In this document: positions 55,344 through 62,517 of the stretch, in pieces
How positions within the stretch are numbered: position 1 is the first letter of the stretch
Layout of the letters: each line of letters begins with the position of its first letter
Assembly: GCA_036262075.1 (NCBI GenBank)
Contig: DATAJO010000004.1
Location: 1 to 64,000, forward strand
Direction of reading: 5' to 3'
Length of the DNA: 64,000 bases
From: JACDBZ01 sp036262075
GTDB lineage: Bacteria; Chloroflexota; Limnocylindria; QHBO01
Program-made: the position numbers and the translations under genes
The notes under the pieces: model-generated
Database searches by the model: none
Seen by the model: the letters and a program-made list of their open reading frames with translations, nothing else
What the model was told of the DNA's origin: nothing

Positions 55344-55458
55344 GGGTGACCATGCCCCCGGTCGCCGCCGTGATGGCGAGCACGACGCCCGCGGCCGCAA
55401 GCTCCTCCTCGCCCATGGCGCTCGTGCGTCGCAGCGACGCGATCCAGGCCACCGGCAT

Positions 55459-55470
55459 GCGTCGAGCCTA
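55459..55470 (-). promoter_or_regulatory. Leaderless-type -10 before the broken membrane-protein gene
   Basis: TAGGCT (55470-55465 on the minus strand) lies 6 nt before ATG 55458, which argues that the frame began as a real gene. Confidence 0.5.
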
Positions 55471-55551
55471 CGCCCGCGACACAAGGCGACATGGACGCAA
55501 TGTGCTGTAATCGAGGTCCCCGGAGACGAGTACAGAGGAGCACGGACGAGC

Positions 55552-56886
55552 ATGGCGATCGACACCGAGCGGGGCAGCATGACCGGCGACGAGATCGTCG
55601 CACTGACGAAGCGCCACACGCTGTTCGAATGGTCCGCGCAGTCGAAGGTCGACCCGATCCCCGTCGCGGGCGCCAAGGGCTGCTACTTCTGGACGCCCGA
55701 GGGCAAGCGCTTCCTCGACTTCAACAGCCAGCTGATGTGCACGAACATCGGCCACGGCCATCCGAAGGTCGTCGAGGCCATCCAGCGCCAGGCCGAGACG
55801 CTCGCCTACGCCAACCCGTTTATGGCGACCGAGCCGCGGGCGCGCCTGGGCCAGAAGCTGGCCGAGATCACGCCCGGCGACATCGACACGTTCTTCTTCA
55901 CCAACGGCGGGGCCGAGGCGAACGAGAACGCGGTCAAGCTCGCCCGATTCGTCACCGGCCGCCACAAGATCATGGCCCGCTACCGCAGCTACCACGGCGG
56001 GACGGCCGGCGCGATCACCCTGACCGGCGACCCGCGCCGCTGGGCGGCCGAGCCGGGCATCCCGGGCGTCGTCCATTTCCTCGACCCGTACCACGGCATC
56101 GCCCGCGGCTGGGACTCGGCCGATGAGGCGCTCGCCAACCTCGAGGAGACGATCCAGCTCGAGGGGGCGAACACGATCGCCGCGATCATCCTCGAGACGG
56201 TGACGGGCACGAACGGCATCCTCATCCCGCCCGACGGCTACCTCCAGGGGGTGCGCGAGATCTGCGACCGCTACGGGATCCTCATGATCGCCGACGAGGT
56301 CATGGCGGGCTTCGGGCGCACCGGGAAGTGGTTCGCGATCGACCACTGGAACGTCGTGCCCGACCTCATCACCATGGCCAAGGGCCTGACGAGCGCCTAC
56401 GTCCAGCTCGGGGCGCTCGGCATGCGGCGCAAGTACGCCGAGCACTTCGAGAACAACGTGTTCTACGGCGGCCTGACGTACAACTCGCACCCGCTCGCCT
56501 GCGCCACGGCGCTGGCCACGATCGCGGTGTACGAGGAGGAGAACCTCATCGAGCGCGCCGCCAAGCTGGGCGAGGTCATGCGCGGCCACCTCGAGGCGCT
56601 CGCCGACAAGCATCCGTCGGTCGGGGCCGTGCGGAACATCGGCCTCTTCGGCCTCGTGGAGCTCGTCCGCAACCGCGACACCATGGAGCCCATGGCGCCC
56701 TTCAACGGGACGTCGGACGAGATGGCGGCGCTCGGCAGGCGGTTCCGGGAGGAAGGCCTGTACACGTTCGTGCGCTGGAACTACTTCTTCACGAACCCGC
56801 CGCTCGTCATCAGCGAGGACGAGCTGGCCGAGGGCTTCGCCATCATCGATCGGGCGCTCGAGATCACCGACGCGGCCGTCGCCTGA
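55552..56886 (+). CDS. Class III aminotransferase (omega-/beta-alanine transaminase-like)
   Basis: A 444-residue fold-type I PLP enzyme. It shows FFFTNGGAEANENAVKLARFVTGRHKIMARYRSYHGGT, LIADEVMAGFGRTGKWFAID with the cofactor Asp, and LITMAKGLTSAYVQLGAL with Lys277. NVFYGGLTYNSHPLACATALA resembles beta-alanine- and taurine-type transaminases. Given the dihydropyrimidinase, nitrilase and permease genes nearby, deamination of beta-alanine (or beta-aminoisobutyrate) to the semialdehyde is a reasonable inference. A GGAG lies about 14 nt upstream. A hairpin terminator follows. Confidence 0.88.
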   Translation: MAIDTERGSMTGDEIVALTKRHTLFEWSAQSKVDPIPVAGAKGCYFWTPEGKRFLDFNSQLMCTNIGHGHPKVVEAIQRQAETLAYANPFMATEPRARLGQKLAEITPGDIDTFFFTNGGAEANENAVKLARFVTGRHKIMARYRSYHGGTAGAITLTGDPRRWAAEPGIPGVVHFLDPYHGIARGWDSADEALANLEETIQLEGANTIAAIILETVTGTNGILIPPDGYLQGVREICDRYGILMIADEVMAGFGRTGKWFAIDHWNVVPDLITMAKGLTSAYVQLGALGMRRKYAEHFENNVFYGGLTYNSHPLACATALATIAVYEEENLIERAAKLGEVMRGHLEALADKHPSVGAVRNIGLFGLVELVRNRDTMEPMAPFNGTSDEMAALGRRFREEGLYTFVRWNYFFTNPPLVISEDELAEGFAIIDRALEITDAAVA

Positions 56887-56919
56887 CCGATCCGTCCCCG
56901 GCCATCCGCTGAGCCGATG

Positions 56920-56944
56920 CTCCGGCGCCCCGCGGGCGCCGGAG
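56920..56944 (+). terminator. Hairpin terminator after the aminotransferase
   Basis: CTCCGGCGCC (56920-56929) pairs with GGCGCCGGAG (56935-56944) around a 5-nt loop, 34 bp after the stop. It is followed by GGCTTGC, so the T tract is poor. Confidence 0.55.
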
Positions 56945-57020
56945 GGCTTGCATCGGCGCGGTATACCTATGGGCGATGCGGGGCCGTCTTGTGCCCTGCG
57001 CGGAGGGTACGGAGGCGTCG

Positions 57021-58601
57021 ATGACCGCTGCTTCGCACGAAGTGACCGTCCATCCCGACGGCCGCTACGAACTTGCGCCTCAGGTCGAGGCCACGATCGC
57101 AGACAGCCCGCTCTACAACGAGGATCTCGCGCCGGTTCCGATAGAGAAGCGGAACTGGACGACGTACTCGTACATGGCGCTGTGGATCGGCATGGCGATC
57201 AACGTCCCGTCGTGGACGCTGGCCGCCGGCCTCATCAATCTCGGCATGGACTGGGTCCAGGCCGTGTTCACCGTCATGCTCGGCAACGTCATCGTGCTCG
57301 TGCCGATGCTCCTCATCAGCCATGCCGGCACGAAATACGGCATCCCGTACCCGGTCCTGGCCCGGGCGTCGTTCGGAACGATCGGCGCGAACCTGCCGGC
57401 CCTCATCCGCGCCGGCGTGGCGTGCGGCTGGTTCGGGATCCAGACCTGGATCGGCGGCCTCGCGACGTTCGCGCTCGTCGGCGCCATCCTCGGGCAGGAT
57501 TCGTGGTGGGCGACGGCCGCGGGGGTCGGGTTCCTGTGGATCGATCCTCAGCCGTGGACCCTGTGGCTGAGCTTCCTGATCTTCTGGCTGATCAACCTCT
57601 ACATCGTCCTCAAGGGCATGAACACGCTGCGCGTGTTCGAGAGCTGGTCCGCGCCGTTCCTGGTCGGGGTCGCCGCCCTGCTGGTGATCTGGATGGTCGT
57701 CGCGGCCGGCGGATTGGGCCCGATCCTGGCGCAGCCGAACGAGTTCGGTGGCTGGACCGGCGACTTCTGGAAGATCTTCTTCCCGTCGCTGATGGGCATG
57801 ATCGCCTTCTGGTCGACGCTCAGCCTCAACATGCCGGACTTCACGCGGTTCGGACGGTCACAGCGTGACCAGATCATCGGCCAGACCCTCGGCCTGCCGA
57901 CGACGATGACGCTCTTCGCGATCTTCGCGGTCCTCACCGCGTCGGCCACCGTCATCGTGTATGGCGAGGCGATCTTCGATCCCGTTGCCCTCGTTCAGCG
58001 CTTCGGGAACCCGCTCGTGATCCTCGTCTCGGTCGCCGCGATCTGGCTCGCGACCCTTACGACGAACGTTGCGGCGAACCTGGTGAGCCCGTCGTACGAC
58101 TTCTCGAACGTCGCGCCGAAGCTCATCAGCTTCCGCACGGGCGGGATCATCACGGCGCTCATCGGCATCCTGATCCACCCGTGGTACCTGCTCAGCACGG
58201 CGGAGATCTACATCTTCGCGTGGCTCGGCTTCTACGGCGGGGCGACCGGCGCGATTGCCGGCGTGCTCATCGCCGACTACTGGCTCATCCGCCGCAAGGA
58301 GCTCCACCTGCCGGATCTCTTCCGTCCGGACGGAATGTACCGCTATGCCTCCGGATGGAACTGGCGGGCGGTGGTGGCCCTGGCCATCGGCGTCCTCCTG
58401 GCCGTCGGTGGCGCGTATTCGGCTCCGGGGACGGGTCCGTTCCCGGAGGGCGGGCTCATCGGGCTGTTCCAGCCGCTGTACGACTACAGCTGGGTCGTGG
58501 GTCTCGTCGTCGCGTTCCTGCTCTACTGGGGCCTGAGCAAGGCCTTCCCGGCGGAGCAGCGCGAGACGGTGGCGGCGAGCACCCCCGAGCCGGCGATGTA
58601 A
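57021..58601 (+). CDS. NCS1 family nucleobase/hydantoin/allantoin permease
   Basis: A 526-residue 12-helix cation symporter. It shows LYNEDLAPVPIEKRNWTTYSYMALWIGMAINV (family N terminus), YGIPYPVLARASFGTIGANLPALIRAG, and IAFWSTLSLNMPDFTRFGRSQRDQIIGQ, matching cytosine/uracil/allantoin/hydantoin carriers such as Mhp1. Specificity is not readable, but uptake of uracil, hydantoin or allantoin fits the dihydropyrimidinase and nitrilase in this window. ATG 57021 has GGAGG 5 nt upstream. Canonical terminator downstream. Confidence 0.9.
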   Translation: MTAASHEVTVHPDGRYELAPQVEATIADSPLYNEDLAPVPIEKRNWTTYSYMALWIGMAINVPSWTLAAGLINLGMDWVQAVFTVMLGNVIVLVPMLLISHAGTKYGIPYPVLARASFGTIGANLPALIRAGVACGWFGIQTWIGGLATFALVGAILGQDSWWATAAGVGFLWIDPQPWTLWLSFLIFWLINLYIVLKGMNTLRVFESWSAPFLVGVAALLVIWMVVAAGGLGPILAQPNEFGGWTGDFWKIFFPSLMGMIAFWSTLSLNMPDFTRFGRSQRDQIIGQTLGLPTTMTLFAIFAVLTASATVIVYGEAIFDPVALVQRFGNPLVILVSVAAIWLATLTTNVAANLVSPSYDFSNVAPKLISFRTGGIITALIGILIHPWYLLSTAEIYIFAWLGFYGGATGAIAGVLIADYWLIRRKELHLPDLFRPDGMYRYASGWNWRAVVALAIGVLLAVGGAYSAPGTGPFPEGGLIGLFQPLYDYSWVVGLVVAFLLYWGLSKAFPAEQRETVAASTPEPAM

Positions 58602-58626
58602 CCCATCGTCGCTCACGCGACACACG

Positions 58627-58662
58627 AACGCCCCGCTCCGGTCCGCCGGAGAGGGGCGTTTT
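58627..58662 (+). terminator. Canonical Rho-independent terminator after the NCS1 permease
   Basis: ACGCCCC-G-CTCCGG pairs with CCGGAG-A-GGGGCGT around TCCG, directly followed by TTTT (58659-58662). It is the clearest intrinsic terminator in the window. Confidence 0.85.
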
Positions 58663-58684
58663 CCGTTGCGCGGATCGCCGTGCG

Positions 58685-59896
58685 TCAGATGCCGATGGCC
58701 TGGTGCCGGTCGTCGCGCTTCGGCGGGAACGCCTCGCTCTCGGCGCGCCGCACGAGCGGCGGCAGGAGGGGCGGCACGATGAGCGTCGTCAGGATCGCCA
58801 TCCCGACCACGACCGAATACATGTCCGCGCCGATGGCGCCCGTCGACAGGCCGAGCCCGGCCACGACGAGCCCGACCTCGCCGCGCGGCACCATCCCCCA
58901 CCCGACGAGGGCGGCGCGGGCGGACCCGTGCCGGATCGCCCCGATGTACGCGCCAACGAACTTCGAGACGACCGCCAGCGCCGTCACGCCGAGGAGCAGC
59001 AGCAGTGCCTGCGTGCTGGCGAGGCCCGCGAGGTCGACTTGCGCGCCGACGGCGCCGAAGAAGAACGGGGTGAAGAAGGCGGCCACCGGCGCGACCTCCG
59101 CCTCGAGCGCACGGCGCTCCGGCGCCTCGCCAACGACCATGCCGGCGAGGAACGCGCCGATGATCGCGGCCAGGCCGATGACGGCGGCGAGCGCCGCCAG
59201 GCCGAGCATGACGATCATCCCGGGCAGGAACGGCGACTCGGCGAATCGCGGCGCGGTGAGCAGGGAGGCGCGCCGTCGGATGACCCGCGTCCCGCCGAAC
59301 GCGACGATGCCCACGAATACCAGACCGGCGACGACGAGGGAGACGATGCGCTCGACCGACACCTCCCCCTGTGCAATCCCGGCGGCGACAGACAGGACCA
59401 TGATCCCCAGGACGTCGTCGACGACCGCCGCGCCGAGAATGATCCGGCCGCTCGTCGTGCGGAGCGCGTCGAGGTCGCGGAGCACGCTCGCGGTCATCCC
59501 GACACTCGTGGCCGTGAGTGCCGCGCCGAGGAACAGGCCGAGCGCCAGGTCGCCGGACGAGACGACCTCGGTGATGGCGAAGGCGGCGACGAACGGAAGG
59601 ACGACGCCGAGGACGGCCACGACGAGGGCGGTGGTTCCGACCCGCATGAGGTCGTGGAGCCGGGTCTCGAGCCCGACCTGGAACAGGAGCAGCACCACCC
59701 CGATCTCGGCGAACAGCTGGGTCTCCGCGTTGATCTGGTAGACGCCGAGGACCGCCGGTCCCGCGACCGCACCGCCGAGGATCTCGCCAACGATCGCCGG
59801 CTGCCCCAGGCGGCGAAAAAGCTCGTGGCCGACCTTGGCTGCGACGAGGATCGCGAACAGCTGAAGCAGGATGTCGGTCTGATGATCCATCGGCAC
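58685..59896 (-). CDS. CPA2-family cation:proton antiporter (Kef/NapA-like, membrane domain only)
   Basis: A 403-residue protein of 11-13 helices. It shows ILVAAKVGHELFRRLGQPAIVGEILGGAVAGP, LLLFQVGLETRLHDL, GAALTATSVGMTASVL and VVDDVLGIMVLSVAAG, with the ion-binding Asp pair typical of electrogenic CPA2 antiporters. WGMVPRGEVGLVVAGLG is near the end. It lacks the TrkA-N domain present in its divergent neighbour. The start may be GTG 59896 (GGAG 5 nt upstream) or ATG 59890. Confidence 0.87.
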   Translation of the reverse strand: MPMDHQTDILLQLFAILVAAKVGHELFRRLGQPAIVGEILGGAVAGPAVLGVYQINAETQLFAEIGVVLLLFQVGLETRLHDLMRVGTTALVVAVLGVVLPFVAAFAITEVVSSGDLALGLFLGAALTATSVGMTASVLRDLDALRTTSGRIILGAAVVDDVLGIMVLSVAAGIAQGEVSVERIVSLVVAGLVFVGIVAFGGTRVIRRRASLLTAPRFAESPFLPGMIVMLGLAALAAVIGLAAIIGAFLAGMVVGEAPERRALEAEVAPVAAFFTPFFFGAVGAQVDLAGLASTQALLLLLGVTALAVVSKFVGAYIGAIRHGSARAALVGWGMVPRGEVGLVVAGLGLSTGAIGADMYSVVVGMAILTTLIVPPLLPPLVRRAESEAFPPKRDDRHQAIGI

Positions 59897-60064
59897 TTCT
59901 GCTCCGAATAAACGAACGGGAGACCACGCGCTGCGCAGTCTCCACCTCGGCGCCGATGATACGGGTCGGGCGCCACAACCCTCGCCCGCGGGACGGGCGA
60001 CACGGCAAGTCTAGACGAGCCGATTCGGCCGGTATGATTCGGCCCCCACCCGCCCGAGGATCCG

Positions 60065-61723
60065 ATGGACGCCCTCGCCCTCACGCTGCTCGTCGCGCTG
60101 GTCGCCGCGCTCGTGCTCGGCGCCATCGCGCATCGGCTGCGGCTGCCGCCGATGATCGGGTACGTGGTGGCCGGGCTCGTCGTCGGACCGGCCACACCGG
60201 GACCATCGGCGGAGATCGAGGAGCTGCTGGGGCTGGCCGACATCGGCGTGGCGCTGCTGATGTTCAGCATCGGCCTCCAGTTCAGCCTCGACGAGCTGCG
60301 ATCGGTCGGAATGCGGCTGCTGGCCTCGACCCCGATCCAGGTGGCGATCACGATGGCGCTCGGCACGGCCACGGGCGTCCTCCTCGGCCGCGACCTGCTC
60401 GAGTCGCTGTTCCTCGGCGGGGCCGTGGCGGTCTGCTCGACCGTCGTCCTCGTCAAGGTCGCCGGCGAGGCGACGCTCCACGGAACGGTGCACGGCCGGA
60501 CGGCGCTCGGCGTGTCGGTCGTCCAGGACCTCGTGACGGTCGTCCTCGTGGTCGCCCTGACCGCCCTGGCGGGCGATGAGGCAACGCCACTGAGCATCCT
60601 CGCGCAGGTCGGCATCGCCTTCGCCTTCGTCGCCCTCATGCTCCTCCTCGGCTCGCGACTGCTGCCGAAGCTGCTCGGCATCGTCGCCGGTCTGCGCTCG
60701 CGCGAGCTGTTCGTCATCGCCGTCGCGCTCATCGCCATCGGGACCGCGTTCGCCGCCGCCGAGCTGCACGTCAGCGTCGCGCTCGGGGCGTTCCTCGCCG
60801 GGCTGGCGCTGTCGGACTCGGACCTCAGCGCGAGCGTCCTCGGCGAGATCGTGCCGCTGCGCGAGCTGTTCAGCACGTTCTTCTTCGTGTCCATCGGCTT
60901 TCTGCTCCAGCCGGCCGAGATCCTCGAGGCCTGGCCGGTGGTGCTCGAGCTGCTCCTCCTCATCACGTTCGGCAAGGCGATCCCCGTGGCGGTGCTCGCC
61001 CTGCTCGACGGGCAGCGGCCATCGAGCGCCATCCGCGCCGGCGCCCTCATCGGCCAGAGCGGCGAGTTCAGCTTCGTGCTCGCCTCGGCCGGCGTGGCGG
61101 TGGGCGCCGTCCACCCGGACACGTTCAGCCTGGCGATGGGCGCGGTCGTGCTCTCGATCCTCACCGCCGACCCGCTCCTCATGGGTGCCGAGCGGCTGGC
61201 CACGATCCTCGACCACCGGCGCCCGCCGATGTTCGACGTCGTCGAGTTCCCGCCGATCCCCGTCGTCCGGCGCCACACCGTCATCCTCGGCTACGGGCGC
61301 GTCGGCCGCGAGGTGGCGCGGGTCCTCGAGGCCCGCGGCTTCGGCTGGGTGGCGATCGAGAACGACTACCACATCGTGCGCGACGCCCGGGAGGCCGGCT
61401 TCCCGGTCGTGTTCGGCGACATCTCGACCCCCTCGGTCCTCGACGAGGCGCGCATCCAGTCGTGCCTCACGCTCATCGTCGCCGTGCCCGACGCGCTGGC
61501 CACGCGCCAGGCCGTCGCGCACGCGCGGGAGCGCAACCCGCGGGTGCAAATCGCCGCGCGGGCCCATTCCGACGCCGAGGAGCTGGAGCTGCGCCGGATG
61601 GGCGTCGATCGCGTCGTCGTGGCCGAACGCGAGCTGAGCAACGAGCTCGTGCGCCACGCCCTGCGGCTGTACGGAGTCAGCGACCGCGAGGTGGCGGCGC
61701 TGCTCGGTGCCCGGCGCCGCTGA
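60065..61723 (+). CDS. CPA2-family cation:proton antiporter with TrkA-N domain (KefB/YbaL-like)
   Basis: A 552-residue protein. Residues 1-380 are the antiporter membrane domain (LRLPPMIGYVVAGLVVGPATPGP, ADIGVALLMFSIGLQFSLDEL, SVVQDLVTVVLVVAL, LIGQSGEFSFVLASAGV). Residues about 400-545 form the NAD-binding TrkA-N domain (HTVILGYGRVGREVARVLEARG, FGDISTPSVLDEARIQ). Such proteins export K+ or Na+ under nucleotide or thiol control. GAGGA 5 nt before the ATG. It is divergent from the shorter antiporter 168 bp away; the two probably handle different ions or pH ranges. Confidence 0.9.
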   Translation: MDALALTLLVALVAALVLGAIAHRLRLPPMIGYVVAGLVVGPATPGPSAEIEELLGLADIGVALLMFSIGLQFSLDELRSVGMRLLASTPIQVAITMALGTATGVLLGRDLLESLFLGGAVAVCSTVVLVKVAGEATLHGTVHGRTALGVSVVQDLVTVVLVVALTALAGDEATPLSILAQVGIAFAFVALMLLLGSRLLPKLLGIVAGLRSRELFVIAVALIAIGTAFAAAELHVSVALGAFLAGLALSDSDLSASVLGEIVPLRELFSTFFFVSIGFLLQPAEILEAWPVVLELLLLITFGKAIPVAVLALLDGQRPSSAIRAGALIGQSGEFSFVLASAGVAVGAVHPDTFSLAMGAVVLSILTADPLLMGAERLATILDHRRPPMFDVVEFPPIPVVRRHTVILGYGRVGREVARVLEARGFGWVAIENDYHIVRDAREAGFPVVFGDISTPSVLDEARIQSCLTLIVAVPDALATRQAVAHARERNPRVQIAARAHSDAEELELRRMGVDRVVVAERELSNELVRHALRLYGVSDREVAALLGARRR

Positions 61724-61732
61724 GACCGAGGC

Positions 61733-62386
61733 TCACGCTGCGGGCCAGGCCTCGCCGATACGCTCGACGAGCTCGTCGAGCGACCTGATCACCAGCGGGG
61801 CCGGCGTGAACCCCGCGGGCAGCTCGCCGATGATGCCCCACGGCCCGCGGCGGATCCAGACGGCCCGCATGCCGGCCGCCGTCGCTGGCAGGACGTCGTT
61901 GTCGACCCGGTCGCCGACGTACGCGACCGATCCCGGATCCGGCGAGCCGAGCAGCTCGAGCGTCCGCCGGTAGAACGCCGGGTCGGGCTTCGCGAGGCCG
62001 ATGTCGTCGCTCATGGCCATGACTTCCGCCTCGACGCCGATGCGCCGCAGCTCGTCCTCGCGCTGCGCCGGCTGGTTGGCGGCGATCGCGACCCGGTACC
62101 CCGCCGCGCCCAACCCCTCGATCGCGCGGCGCGCATCGGGATAGAGGTCCTGCGGCTGGAAGCCGCCGTAGCTGGCCTCGACCTCGCCGATCCGATCGCG
62201 CCAGTCATGCGCGTCGAAGAGCGCGAACACGTCGCGATAGTCACCGCCCCGCGCCAGGACGGCGCCGAGGCCCGCGAAGAACGTCAGGCGCGCGACGCCG
62301 AGCAGGTCGGCCCATACGCCCCAGATCCTCGTCTCCTCGATGAGCGTCTCGCCGACGTCGAGGCAGACCCAGCGCTCGCCGCTCAC
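61733..62386 (-). CDS. HAD-family hydrolase
   Basis: A 217-residue haloacid-dehalogenase-fold phosphatase with a helical cap (subclass I). It shows VCLDVGETLI at the N terminus (Asp nucleophile; the second position of DxD is Gly, as in some dehalogenase-like members), RVAIAANQPAQ (motif II), LAKPDPAFYRRTLELL (motif III Lys) and VAYVGDRVDNDVLPA (motif IV). The D-to-G change may alter phosphatase chemistry. GTG start. A 19-codon frame overlaps it by 4 bp. Confidence 0.82.
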   Translation of the reverse strand: MSGERWVCLDVGETLIEETRIWGVWADLLGVARLTFFAGLGAVLARGGDYRDVFALFDAHDWRDRIGEVEASYGGFQPQDLYPDARRAIEGLGAAGYRVAIAANQPAQREDELRRIGVEAEVMAMSDDIGLAKPDPAFYRRTLELLGSPDPGSVAYVGDRVDNDVLPATAAGMRAVWIRRGPWGIIGELPAGFTPAPLVIRSLDELVERIGEAWPAA

Positions 62387-62442
62387 TCGGCCGGCTCCCC
62401 CGCCAGGATGCGTCGCGCCCGCTGAGCTGATGGATCGGACAT
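62383..62442 (-). CDS. 19-residue leader ORF coupled to the HAD gene
   Basis: ATG 62442 opens MSDPSAQRARRILAGEPAE and stops with a TGA overlapping the GTG of the HAD gene (GTGA). TAGCAT lies 7 nt before this ATG, so it, and not the HAD start, has the leaderless promoter spacing. It could be a small protein or a leader whose translation delivers ribosomes to the GTG. There is no run of regulatory codons that would suggest attenuation. Confidence 0.42.
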   Translation of the reverse strand: MSDPSAQRARRILAGEPAE

Positions 62443-62455
62443 GGGGACGATGCTA
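62443..62455 (-). promoter_or_regulatory. Leaderless-type -10 for the leader-ORF/HAD transcript
   Basis: TAGCAT (62455-62450 on the minus strand) is 7 nt before ATG 62442. Confidence 0.45.
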
Positions 62456-62463
62456 GACGGACT

Positions 62464-62494
62464 GAGGCCCGCCGAGTCGGGCTCGGCGGGCCTC
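62464..62494 (-). terminator. Hairpin terminator after the 5'-nucleotidase gene
   Basis: GAGGCCCGCCGAG (62464-62476) pairs perfectly with CTCGGCGGGCCTC (62482-62494) around 5 nt. It lies 24 bp past the nucleotidase stop. The T tract is weak (AGTCCGTCT on the minus strand). Confidence 0.65.
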
Positions 62495-62517
62495 ACCAGG
62501 TGGTCGCGTTCGGGTTG

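Larger units (their letters stand above)
54923..55458 (-). pseudogene. Frameshifted small membrane-protein gene (8-bp tandem duplication)
   Basis: A frame begins at ATG 55458 with TAGGCT 6 nt upstream, runs through a hydrophobic segment (AAAGVVLAITAATGGMVTLFA) and stops after 50 codons at 55306. The break coincides with an 8-bp tandem duplication (55328-55335 = 55336-55343, GGCGAACA on the plus strand). Removing one copy joins the frame to PVLIPTVALVATMAARR..., giving a 175-residue protein with about four helices and a charged tail. The restored frame would overlap the decarboxylase gene antisense by about 98 bp. Family not recognised. Confidence 0.62.

Noticed and set aside
57858..60008. A 716-codon minus-strand frame across the permease end and antiporter
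   Set aside because: Overlaps two strongly supported genes and the canonical terminator; low-complexity shadow.
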